A stretch of DNA of 7,764 nt from Asaia bogorensis (GCA_945886995.1 CAMCZJ010000145.1:1-7764); one strand, 5' to 3'. Shown: positions 1 to 6,368, counted from the stretch's first letter. Translations and numbers: made by a program. The notes: a model not told the origin generated them from the sequence alone.

Positions 1-26
1 AGAAGAACGCGCCTATGCCGCAACAC
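1..26 (-). CDS. Possible start of a minus-strand gene leaving the window (partial)
   Basis: Only about eight codons would be inside the window, starting at a GTG (26-24) and reading M-L-R-H-R-R-V-L. The support is a perfect AGGAG ribosome binding site on the minus strand (38-34), seven bases before the GTG, just downstream of the GT32 stop codon on the same strand. If real, this gene would follow the sugar transferase in one transcript, with about 31 bp between them. Nothing can be said about its product. The same bases are also open on the plus strand up to a stop at 67-69, without a comparable signal, so the call rests on the Shine-Dalgarno alone. Confidence 0.35.
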
Positions 27-33
27 AAAAATT

Positions 34-38
34 CTCCT
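34..38 (-). promoter_or_regulatory. Shine-Dalgarno AGGAG downstream of the GT32 gene
   Basis: The plus strand reads CTCCT, which is AGGAG on the minus strand. It sits seven bases upstream of a GTG codon and 19 bases past the GT32 stop codon. This spacing is optimal for translation initiation and is the main reason to suspect a further minus-strand gene at the left edge. Confidence 0.4.
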
Positions 39-57
39 GGTATGCAAAACCCTGATG

Positions 58-861
58 TTATTTGCCTAAACGGCTGAATGCCTTGCGCAAGAATTTATAG
101 AACCTGCCATTGAGGTACATCAGCAGCAGCGCCAGGATTTTGGGTGAAAGATAATCCTTCCGCACAAAGGCGAAACTAACTAAAGGCCGCGTAACCTTGG
201 AATAATGTTTTCGGAAAATTTTGTCATGGCGCATTGGCGCGATTGAATAGGTAACACCCGTCATCTCTGCCTCAAACAAGCGATATGGATAGCGCCCAAT
301 CAGCGGCATGATCGCGCGGGTATAGGCAATAGGCCCGGTCATTTGCAATACAGCACGCTTACCAACGCCGTCACTGACGGGATCGTAATTCCGTAGATTC
401 TCCGAAACTCTTGAAATCACCGCATCCAAAAACGGGTGCCCTGCCCGTGCCATGATGTGCCACTGTTGAAATTCGGAATCAACGCCGAATTCCGGATGGT
501 ACCCGTCGCGCGGATCGCGCCAATGGGATAGTAGGAACTCATCATCTTGCCGAAGAAAACTATCCAACGGAACGCTACAGCTTGATTTGATATCGAGATA
601 AACGCCGCCCAATCGGTATAGCAACAGGTAGCGAAAAAAATCCGCGCGCGCCGCGCCATAATCCCGATGAATGGATTGAAAAAGCGTCCAGGTCGCTTTG
701 TCGAAATTGTCAAGAATAAAGCGCTCGCAATCGGCATCCTCATAAATCCGATATTCCCAGGCCGGATTCATTGCTTGCAGTTTCCGTCCGTTTTCCACAA
801 GGAAATCCGGCATATCGCACCGGGCGGAGAAGGTTTGATGGATGATCTTTGGTATCGGCAT
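58..861 (-). CDS. GT32-family sugar transferase (capsule/OCH1-like glycosyltransferase)
   Basis: This 267-residue protein resembles the DXD-containing sugar transferases of family GT32, which use nucleotide sugars to decorate capsule, O-antigen or other surface glycans on the cytoplasmic side. Visible hallmarks are the N-terminal IPKIIHQTF (3-11), N-P-x-W-E-Y (32-37) and the R-A-D-F-F-R-Y-L-L-L-Y-R-L-G-G-V-Y-L-D block (72-90). The metal-binding DxD position reads D90-I-K92, so the second Asp is replaced by Lys. Residues about 241-263 form a hydrophobic, basic tail that could rest on the membrane. The length fits the family. No clear Shine-Dalgarno precedes the ATG, but the conserved I-I-H-Q motif starts right after it, so the start is probably right. 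Base composition is about 50% G+C in lines I counted, against about 65% in a line of the aldolase, which suggests acquisition by transfer. The donor sugar and acceptor cannot be read from sequence. Confidence 0.85.
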   Translation of the reverse strand: MPIPKIIHQTFSARCDMPDFLVENGRKLQAMNPAWEYRIYEDADCERFILDNFDKATWTLFQSIHRDYGAARADFFRYLLLYRLGGVYLDIKSSCSVPLDSFLRQDDEFLLSHWRDPRDGYHPEFGVDSEFQQWHIMARAGHPFLDAVISRVSENLRNYDPVSDGVGKRAVLQMTGPIAYTRAIMPLIGRYPYRLFEAEMTGVTYSIAPMRHDKIFRKHYSKVTRPLVSFAFVRKDYLSPKILALLLMYLNGRFYKFLRKAFSRLGK

Positions 862-1003
862 TGGCCCGGCGATTTTATGTTTGAATCGGATACTGGATCC
901 CTACCCCATACCAGCATCAAGCGCCCCCTCGCTCAAGAGTGGCTCTGGAAGCAAGGCCAGAGACCGCTCATATAGGCCGCATGCGATCGGAACCCTGCCA
1001 ACG
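862..1003. promoter_or_regulatory. Divergent intergenic region between GT32 and ligase genes
   Basis: This 142-bp gap separates two genes transcribed away from each other, so promoters for both should lie here or just inside the genes. The open frame of the ligase extends upstream to about 842, but that extension has no family similarity and overlaps the GT32 start, so I treat it as non-coding. I see no convincing -35/-10 pair on either strand. The left part is A/T-rich and the right part GC-richer, so the composition change falls in this gap. It contains a short inverted repeat (943-962). Confidence 0.5.
943..962. repeat. Short inverted repeat upstream of the ligase gene
   Basis: CTCTGG (943-948) and CCAGAG (957-962) are perfect 6-bp arms around an 8-base spacer, about 41 bp before the ligase start codon. 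It could be a small hairpin in the ligase leader or an operator, but a 6-bp match can occur by chance and no T-tract follows. Confidence 0.3.
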
Positions 1004-2587
1004 ATGAGCCTCCCTGCCTTCGCTGAATTGCTGGAAAGGCTGGTCTTTTCCCCGGGGCGCAACGCCAAGCTCGCGTTGCTTGGTCAATGGTTCGCGGGCC
1101 AGCCAGACCCTGAACGCGGCCTGGGCCTGGCCGCCATCACGGAAAGCCTGAAACTTGCCACCGCCAAGCCTGCCATGCTCAGGGAAATCACCATGGCGCG
1201 GGTTGATCCCGAATTGTTCCGGCTTTCCTATGATTATGTCGGTGATCTGGCAGAAACCATTGCGCTGATTTGGCCGAGGCGGGCCGGCGTGAATGCGCCG
1301 CCGCCTGCGCTGTCAGACATTATCGGCGCATTGGAAACCACCCCCAAAGCCGAGGTCCCGGTGCTGATCGCGGGCTGGCTGGATACGCTTGATGCCAGCG
1401 GGCGGCTCGCGCTCATTAAGCTGCTGACAGGGGGCTTGCGCGTGGGTGTTTCGGCACGGCTTGCGCGTGTGGCACTCGCTGAATGGTCCGGGCAGGCGGT
1501 GGAAGTGATTGAGGAAGCCTGGCACGCCATCCCCGCACCCTATGAACCGCTTTTTGCCTGGCTTGAGGGCCGCGCACCGCAGCCTGACCCGCGCGCAGCA
1601 CCCATCTTTCGCCCCTTGATGCTGGCCCATCCCCTGGAAGAAGCTGATCTCGCGGTACTCGATCCCGCTGCCTATCGCGCGGAATGGAAATGGGATGGCA
1701 TTCGTGTGCAGGTCACGGCGGGGCCGGGGGGGGCCAGGCTCTGGAGCCGGGGGGCTGAGGATATCTCCGCCACCTTCCCCGACATTATCGCGGCACTGGA
1801 TTTTCACGCCGTGCTGGATGGCGAATTACTGGTGCTGCGGGATGGGCAAGTGGCGCCCTTTGCCGATCTGCAACAAAGGCTCAACCGCAAAAGCGTGACA
1901 GCGAAAATGCAGCGCGATTACCCAGTCGCGATCAAGCTTTACGATATGTTGTTTGATGGCACTGAAGATTTACGCGCCCTGCCCCTTTCCGAACGCCGCG
2001 CGCGGCTGGAATCCTGGCATCAACGCCAGCAGCCGCAGCGGATGGATCTTTCCGACATCATCCCCTTCAACCAGATCAGCGAATTGCAGGCCTTGCGTGA
2101 TGGCGCGCGGGATGCGGCGATTGAAGGGTTGATGCTGAAGCGCGCCGATGGCCCCTATCTGCCCGGGCGCATAAAGGGCCAATGGTGGAAATGGAAGCGG
2201 GCACCGCTCACGCTTGATACCGTGCTGATGTATGCGCAGCGCGGCCATGGCAAGCGCAGTAGCTTCTATTCGGATTATACTTTTGGTGTCTGGCGCGATG
2301 ACGGCGAATTGGTACCGATTGGCAAAGCCTATTCCGGCTATACGGATGAGGAATTGGCCTGGCTCGATCGCTGGATCAGGAACCACACGGTGGATCGCTT
2401 CGGCCCGGTGCGGGAAGTGGAAAAGCAGCTGGTGCTGGAAGTGGCCTTTGACGCGGCGCAGCGCAGCAGCCGGCATAAATCTGGCGTCGCGCTCCGCTTT
2501 CCGCGCATTGCGCGAATCCGGCGCGACAAACCGGCTGAGGAGGCAGATCGGCTGGAAGCCGCGCTGGCGCTGATCGGGCAGGATTGA
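1004..2587 (+). CDS. ATP-dependent DNA ligase (bacterial LigB/LigC-like repair type)
   Basis: This 527-residue enzyme should seal nicks in duplex DNA using ATP. The N-terminal part (about 1-200) matches the helical DNA-binding domain of such ligases. The adenylation domain follows, with motif I K229-W-D-G-I-R234 (K229 takes the AMP), SRG of motif Ia (248-250), LDGELL motif III (271-276), YDMLFDG motif IIIa (313-319), E374-G-L-M-L-K-R380 motif IV and WWKWKR motif V (394-399). The OB domain ends with motif VI, around RFPR-x-A-R-I-R-R-D-K (498-509). All catalytic motifs are intact. The start at 1004 gives the expected N-terminus MSLPAFAELLERL. A longer frame to 842 adds 54 unlike residues and overlaps the GT32 gene. 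The Shine-Dalgarno is weak (GGAA, 11 bases upstream). Bacterial relatives often sit with an Lhr-like helicase, an exonuclease and a metallophosphoesterase; none is adjacent here. It is probably non-essential beside the NAD-dependent LigA. Confidence 0.93.
   Translation: MSLPAFAELLERLVFSPGRNAKLALLGQWFAGQPDPERGLGLAAITESLKLATAKPAMLREITMARVDPELFRLSYDYVGDLAETIALIWPRRAGVNAPPPALSDIIGALETTPKAEVPVLIAGWLDTLDASGRLALIKLLTGGLRVGVSARLARVALAEWSGQAVEVIEEAWHAIPAPYEPLFAWLEGRAPQPDPRAAPIFRPLMLAHPLEEADLAVLDPAAYRAEWKWDGIRVQVTAGPGGARLWSRGAEDISATFPDIIAALDFHAVLDGELLVLRDGQVAPFADLQQRLNRKSVTAKMQRDYPVAIKLYDMLFDGTEDLRALPLSERRARLESWHQRQQPQRMDLSDIIPFNQISELQALRDGARDAAIEGLMLKRADGPYLPGRIKGQWWKWKRAPLTLDTVLMYAQRGHGKRSSFYSDYTFGVWRDDGELVPIGKAYSGYTDEELAWLDRWIRNHTVDRFGPVREVEKQLVLEVAFDAAQRSSRHKSGVALRFPRIARIRRDKPAEEADRLEAALALIGQD
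1726..1733 (+). repeat. G8 homopolymer inside the ligase gene
   Basis: Eight consecutive G bases encode part of A-G-P-G-G-A (239-244), just after adenylation motif I, with a G6 run shortly after (1749-1754). The frame is intact as given. Such tracts are prone to slippage in replication and to sequencing error; a one-base change would truncate the protein before motif III. Confidence 0.8.
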
Positions 2588-2631
2588 CCCGCCTGCCCCT
2601 GCGTGCTGCGCTTTGCGGAATCAACTCATCT

Positions 2632-2636
2632 GGGGA
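2632..2636 (+). promoter_or_regulatory. Ribosome binding site of the aldolase gene
   Basis: GGGGA lies six bases before the ATG at 2643. It supports that start over an in-frame TTG at 2613, which would add ten residues without family similarity and has no comparable site. The 55-bp gap after the ligase stop contains nothing else I can identify and no clear terminator. Confidence 0.6.
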
Positions 2637-2642
2637 AACACC

Positions 2643-3434
2643 ATGCCTATCGCTCCGAATTTCGCACGCCGCCGGCTTGAAAAGGGCGAACTCGCCCTTG
2701 GTTTTGGCGTGCATCATCTCCGCACGCCCGCTGTTGGCATGATTGCCGCCGCATCGGGCTTTGATTGGCTATTCATTGACATGGAACATGGCGCGATGAG
2801 CGTGGATGACGCCACGCGCATGGCCATGGCGGCACTTTCGCAGGGCGTCACGCCCATCGTGCGCTGCTGCAAGGATGCGCTTTTTGAAGGCACGCGCTGC
2901 CTGGATAATGGCGCCATGGGCGTGGTGGTGCCGCATATTGATAATGCCGATGAAGCCCGCGATGTGGTCCGCGCCTTCCGCTATCCTCCACTCGGCGAGC
3001 GTTCCTGGGGTGGCCCGCCGGCGCAATATGGTTTTCAGGTTTCAGATACTGCCGCCGCGCAGAAGGAACTCAATGAACAGATCATGGTGACGGTCATGAT
3101 CGAAACACCGGAAGCGGTCGCGAATGCTGATGCCATCGCAGCCGTGCCGGGGGTGGATTGTCTGATGATTGGGACTTCGGACCTGACGGCTTCCATGGGC
3201 ATTGCCGGGCAGATTGGTCACCCGGATGTGCGCGCGGCCTATGCCAAGGTGGCGGCGGCTTGCAAGGCGCATGGCAAGGTGATGGGCATGGGGGGCGTTT
3301 ATGATGAAAAGGTCGCGCCGGATTATATCGCCCTTGGCGCGCGTTTCCTGTTGAGCGGTTCGGACCACGCCTTCCTGATGGCGGGCGGCGGCGCGCGTGC
3401 GAGATTCCTGCGCGGCTTGCAAGGTTCAATGTAA
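2643..3434 (+). CDS. HpcH/HpaI family class II aldolase
   Basis: The 263-residue protein is a metal-dependent aldolase of the HpcH/HpaI type, a TIM-barrel family that cleaves 4-hydroxy-2-oxo acids to pyruvate (or oxaloacetate-like ketoacids) and an aldehyde in the cytoplasm. The signature F-D-W-L-F-I-D-M-E-H-G (40-50) carries the catalytic base H49. R74 in PIVRC matches the pyruvate-binding arginine. E154 (M-I-E-T-P-E-A) and D180 (I-G-T-S-D-L) match the metal ligands Glu149 and Asp175 of E. coli HpaI with a constant offset. The residue equivalent to HpaI Gln147 is M152. R-S-W-G-G-P-P-A-Q-Y-G (120-130) corresponds to the active-site loop. Length fits the family. It follows the ligase by 55 bp and could share its transcript, but the functions are unrelated. 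No catabolic genes accompany it, so the true substrate is unknown; hydroxyketoacid or sugar-acid aldolase are both possible. Confidence 0.9.
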   Translation: MPIAPNFARRRLEKGELALGFGVHHLRTPAVGMIAAASGFDWLFIDMEHGAMSVDDATRMAMAALSQGVTPIVRCCKDALFEGTRCLDNGAMGVVVPHIDNADEARDVVRAFRYPPLGERSWGGPPAQYGFQVSDTAAAQKELNEQIMVTVMIETPEAVANADAIAAVPGVDCLMIGTSDLTASMGIAGQIGHPDVRAAYAKVAAACKAHGKVMGMGGVYDEKVAPDYIALGARFLLSGSDHAFLMAGGGARARFLRGLQGSM

Positions 3435-3473
3435 CAGGAGTCGGTAACGGGCGCGGTTTTCTGAACTCTCAAC

Positions 3474-3501
3474 CGGTGGGGCGCGCAGGGCAGCCCCACC
3501 G
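3474..3501 (+). terminator. Strong GC hairpin after the aldolase gene, terminator-like but without T-tract
   Basis: Arms CGGTGGGGC (3474-3482) and GCCCCACCG (3493-3501) pair perfectly over 9 bp around a 10-base loop, 39 bp past the aldolase stop codon. No run of T follows (next bases CAGCTGCATGG), so it is not a classical intrinsic terminator. It could aid termination, stabilise the aldolase mRNA 3' end or act in the leader of the downstream iron-binding protein gene. The rest of the 178-bp gap (3435-3612) holds a TAGAAT hexamer at 3534-3539 that resembles a -10 box but lacks a good -35. I see no Fur box. Confidence 0.5.
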
Positions 3502-3599
3502 CAGCTGCATGGCAGCGCACCACCCGCCTTGGCTAGAATTGCACGCGGATGGGCTGGCTCCCTTGATCCAAGCCCACCGCGATATCACGTCTCGCGCCG

Positions 3600-3604
3600 A
3601 AAGG
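3600..3604 (+). promoter_or_regulatory. Ribosome binding site of the iron-binding protein gene
   Basis: AAAGG sits eight bases before the ATG at 3613. It fixes the start at M-R-R-R-S-L-L, which gives a proper signal peptide. A longer frame from 3529 would put 28 charged residues before the signal and has no such site. Confidence 0.65.
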
Positions 3605-3612
3605 TTTCCCTC

Positions 3613-4644
3613 ATGCGCCGTCGTTCCCTGCTTGCCCTGCCCTTTGCCGCACCGCTCGCTGCGCCTGCCCTGTTGGCGGCGCAGGAACGCGCGCTCAATC
3701 TCTATTCCTCGCGCCATTATGATACGGATCGCGCGCTTTATGATGGTTTCACGGCGGAAACTGGCATTCGCATTCGCCTGATTGAAGGTGATGCGGATCA
3801 ATTGATCGCGCGCATCCAATCCGAAGGGGCGAATAGCCCGGCTGATGTGCTGGTTACGGTGGATGCGGCGAAGCTTGCCCGCGCGGTGGAAGCCGGCATC
3901 CTCGCCGAAACCCGGAGCGACATTCTGGAAGCGCGTATTCCCGCCCATCTGCGTGCTGCGGATGGGCAATGGTACGGGCTTTCCAGCCGCGCGCGCGTGA
4001 TCATGTATGACAGGCAGCGCGGCATGCCGGAAGCTGTGGCGCGGTATGAGGATTTGGCCCTGCCGGCGCAGCGCGGGCAGGTACTGATCAGGGCGGCGGC
4101 GCACCCGTATAACACATCGCTCATGGCAAGCATTCTGCTGGCCAATGGGGCAGAAGCGGCTGAAGCCTGGGCGCGTGGCGTTGTCGCGAATATGGCACGC
4201 CAACCCCAAGGCGGTGATACGCCGCAATTCCAGGCGGTGGCCGCAGGCGTTGGGCGCTTGGCAGTCGCCAATACCTATTACCTTGCGCGGTTCGGCGCTT
4301 CGTCCAATCCGCAGGAAAAGGCGCTGTTTGATCGCATTGGGGTGATTTTCCCGAATCAAGCGTCAGGGGATCGCGGGACGCATGTGAATGTCTCGGGCGC
4401 TGGTGTGGTGCGGTCTTCCGGCAATAAGTCAGTCGCGCTGCGCTTCATTGAATATCTCAGCAGCCAGCGCGCGCAGGAATTATTCGCCAATGGCAATTTT
4501 GAATATCCGGTGGTGGCGGGGGTTGCGGCGCATCCAGCATTGACCGCGCTTGGCAGCTTCCGCGCCGATCAATTGAATGCGCAACGCTATGGCGCGCTGG
4601 CGCCAGAGGCGCTGCGCATCATGCAGCGCGCGGGCTGGCGCTAA
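3613..4644 (+). CDS. fbpA: Fe(3+) ABC transporter periplasmic substrate-binding protein (FbpA/FutA-like)
   Basis: The 343-residue precursor should capture ferric iron in the periplasm and deliver it to an inner-membrane permease. Residues 1-23 form a signal peptide with an R-R-R start, a hydrophobic core rich in Leu/Ala/Pro and a likely cut near L-A-A|Q-E-R (21-26); the twin arginines could suggest Tat export, but the motif is not full. The mature N-terminus L-N-L-Y-S-S-R-H-Y (28-36) is the family hallmark, with H35/Y36 near the metal. H-P-Y-N-T-S-L (164-170) and the double tyrosine in A-N-T-Y-Y-L-A-R-F (219-227; Y222, Y223) match the tyrosine iron ligands of FbpA/FutA. G-T-H-V-N-V-S-G-A-G-V-V (255-266) is also typical of the family. 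Its end lies 12 bp from the convergent permease gene, the obvious partner, and no ATPase gene is nearby. A ferric rather than other substrate is well supported by the tyrosines. Confidence 0.92.
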   Translation: MRRRSLLALPFAAPLAAPALLAAQERALNLYSSRHYDTDRALYDGFTAETGIRIRLIEGDADQLIARIQSEGANSPADVLVTVDAAKLARAVEAGILAETRSDILEARIPAHLRAADGQWYGLSSRARVIMYDRQRGMPEAVARYEDLALPAQRGQVLIRAAAHPYNTSLMASILLANGAEAAEAWARGVVANMARQPQGGDTPQFQAVAAGVGRLAVANTYYLARFGASSNPQEKALFDRIGVIFPNQASGDRGTHVNVSGAGVVRSSGNKSVALRFIEYLSSQRAQELFANGNFEYPVVAGVAAHPALTALGSFRADQLNAQRYGALAPEALRIMQRAGWR

Positions 4645-4656
4645 AAAACGGAAAGG

Positions 4657-6318
4657 CTATTCCCGCCGCATCATGCGCGTGAGTGCGGCAACCGGCAGCA
4701 GCCCCACCAGCACAATCAGCACCGCTGCGGTTGAAGCCTCGGCCAGCCTTTCATCCGACGCCAGATTATAGACACGTACCGCGAGCGTATCGAGGTCAAA
4801 GGGCCGCACAATCAGCGTTGCCGGCAATTCCTTCATGGTGTCCACAAACACCAAAAGCCCCGCGGTCATCAGCGCGCCGCGCGCCAACGGCACTTCCACT
4901 TCGCGCACGGCCTGGCCTGGCCGCCGGCCCAAAACGCGCGCCGCATCCGTATAGGATGGCTTGAGCCGCGCGAGGCCCGATTCCACCGTGGAAAGCGCCA
5001 CCGCCAGAAAGCGCACCAGATAGGCAAAGACCAGCGCCACCATGGTGCCAGACAGCAATAGCCCGGAAGAAACGCCAAAGCGCGCCCGCAGCCAGGAATC
5101 GAGCGCATTGTCGAACAACCCAAAAGGCACCAGTACACCAACCGCAATCACCGAACCCGGCAGCGCATAGCCGAGTGACGCAACCCGATTGGCGATGCTA
5201 CGCGCCGGCGAAGGGTAAAGCCGCGCCGCCCAGGCCATGCCTGCCGCCAACAGCACGGCCAGAAGGGCGGTGACGCCAGACAACACCAGGGAATTGCGCG
5301 CATAGGGCAGATAGCGCGCAGGGCTGAAGGGGTCGCCCGCCTGCACCATCAGCCACAATAGCGCGCCCGCTGGGATGACAAAGCCGATCAGCACCGGCAG
5401 CCCGCAAGCGAATAGCACTAACCCTTCCCGCCAGCCGGTAAGCCGCACCGGGCGCAAGGCCGGGTGGCGGGTTGTGGTGGGGTGAAAGCGCCGCCCGCCG
5501 CGCGAAAAATGCTCAAGCGCCAGCAGCAGCCCAACACAGCCAAGCAAGGCAACCGCAAGCTGCGCCGCGGCCGGGCGGTTATCCATGCCGAACCAGGCCT
5601 CATAAATGCCGGTGGTGAAGCTGCGCACCGCGAAATGCTGCACCGTGCCGAAATCAGCCAGCGTTTCCATCAAAGCGAGCGCAATGCCCGCGGCCAAGGC
5701 GGGGCGCGCCAAGGGCAGCGCAACATGCAGGAAGCTGCGTGCCAACCCATGGCCCAAAGTGCGGGATGCCTCGATCAGGCAAACGCTTTGTTGCAGGAAG
5801 GCGGCGCGGCAGAGCATGTAAACGTAAGGGTAAAGCACCATGGAAAGGATCAGCGCCGCGCCGGGCAGGCTGCGGATTTCCGGGAACCAGTATTGCCCGA
5901 AGGAAAGCCCGGTTGCGCTGCGAAGCGTGGTCTGCACGGGCCCGGATACATCCAGCAGCCAGGTATAGACATAGCCGCAGAGGTAAGCGGGCATGGCGAT
6001 GGGCAGCAGCAGCGCCACTTCCAGAAAGCGCCGGCCACGAAATTCGCAGGCCACCACCAGCCAAGCCGCGACCGCCCCCGCACTGCCCGCCATCAGCGTG
6101 ACCAGCAGGGCCAGCAGCGCGGAATTGGCCAGCATTTCGGGCAAGGTGGTGGCCGCGATATGCCGCCAGACCTCGCCCCCCGGCGCGGCGGCGGTCACCA
6201 GCACGGCCATGATCGGCGTTGCCATGGCGAAAGCCACCAGTAATGCCCCCCAGGCCCAGGCAGGGCTGCGGCGCCGTGTAGGCATGGCGGCAGGGGTTTC
6301 AGTGGCGGCGCTGGACAT
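4657..6318 (-). CDS. fbpB: Iron(III) ABC transporter permease, fused two-domain (FbpB-like)
   Basis: This 553-residue inner-membrane protein is a tandem permease of the type that forms the channel of ferric iron (and related thiamine or sulfate) ABC importers, with two homologous halves and about 12 membrane helices. Each half carries the cytoplasmic EAA loop that docks the ATPase: E183-A-S-R-T-L-G and L-P-L-A-R-P (201-206) in the first, D458-A-A-R-V-L-G and V-P-L-A-R (476-480) in the second. The C-terminal block E-L-P-A-T-L-I-V-R-P (497-506) with L-A-V-R-V-Y-N-L-A-S-D-E (512-523) is characteristic of FbpB-like iron permeases. A G6 tract seven bases before the ATG acts as a plausible ribosome site; M12 is an alternative start. 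It lies 49 bp downstream of the DUF4239 gene on the same strand, so it may be read from that operon rather than with the convergent binding protein. No ATPase gene is visible. Confidence 0.92.
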   Translation of the reverse strand: MSSAATETPAAMPTRRRSPAWAWGALLVAFAMATPIMAVLVTAAAPGGEVWRHIAATTLPEMLANSALLALLVTLMAGSAGAVAAWLVVACEFRGRRFLEVALLLPIAMPAYLCGYVYTWLLDVSGPVQTTLRSATGLSFGQYWFPEIRSLPGAALILSMVLYPYVYMLCRAAFLQQSVCLIEASRTLGHGLARSFLHVALPLARPALAAGIALALMETLADFGTVQHFAVRSFTTGIYEAWFGMDNRPAAAQLAVALLGCVGLLLALEHFSRGGRRFHPTTTRHPALRPVRLTGWREGLVLFACGLPVLIGFVIPAGALLWLMVQAGDPFSPARYLPYARNSLVLSGVTALLAVLLAAGMAWAARLYPSPARSIANRVASLGYALPGSVIAVGVLVPFGLFDNALDSWLRARFGVSSGLLLSGTMVALVFAYLVRFLAVALSTVESGLARLKPSYTDAARVLGRRPGQAVREVEVPLARGALMTAGLLVFVDTMKELPATLIVRPFDLDTLAVRVYNLASDERLAEASTAAVLIVLVGLLPVAALTRMMRRE

Positions 6319-6325
6319 CCTGAAG

Positions 6326-6331
6326 CCCCCC
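6326..6331 (-). promoter_or_regulatory. G6 ribosome binding tract of the permease gene
   Basis: Six C on the plus strand read GGGGGG on the minus strand, seven bases before the permease ATG at 6318. It is an unusual, pure-G version of the Shine-Dalgarno. It favours 6318 as start over the internal Met at codon 12. Confidence 0.45.
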
Positions 6332-6336
6332 TATCA

Positions 6337-6368
6337 CGGGCGCTGCCCGGGGGCGAGGCGCCGCGCCT
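6337..6368 (-). repeat. Two small GC hairpins between DUF4239 and permease genes
   Basis: The 49-bp gap holds two adjacent perfect inverted repeats: CGGGC/GCCCG (6337-6341 and 6345-6349) and AGGCG/CGCCT (6356-6360 and 6364-6368), each with a 3-base loop. The second runs into the DUF4239 stop codon. No T-tract follows on the minus strand, so classical termination is unlikely. They could attenuate read-through or protect an mRNA end between the two genes, or simply reflect high G+C. Confidence 0.4.

Noticed and set aside
842..1003. N-terminal extension of the ligase frame upstream of 1004
   Set aside because: The 54 extra residues have no resemblance to ligases, overlap the GT32 start codon, and the expected ligase N-terminus begins exactly at the ATG at 1004.
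3511..3539. Possible promoter with TAGAAT as -10 before the iron-binding protein gene
   Set aside because: The -35 position reads GGCAGC, a poor match, and no Fur-, Irr- or RirA-like box is convincing, so it is mentioned only within the hairpin entry.
3469..4359. 296-residue open frame on the minus strand opposite the iron-binding protein gene
   Set aside because: Composition is Arg/His/Ala rich with no recognisable motif, and the opposite strand encodes a complete FbpA-like protein.
4645..4656. Bidirectional terminator between the convergent iron genes
   Set aside because: The 12-bp gap has a short A run but no inverted repeat to form a stem.
4615..4676. 10-bp direct repeat CGCATCATGC near the two convergent gene ends (4615-4624 and 4667-4676)
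   Set aside because: Both copies are inside coding sequence and use common codons (R-I-M-Q and, on the other strand, R-M-M-R); there is no inserted element between them.
5464..6243. 259-residue open frame on the plus strand opposite the permease gene
   Set aside because: It is rich in Gln, Arg and Gly with no domain pattern, and lies wholly antisense to a well-supported membrane protein; it reflects third-position GC bias.
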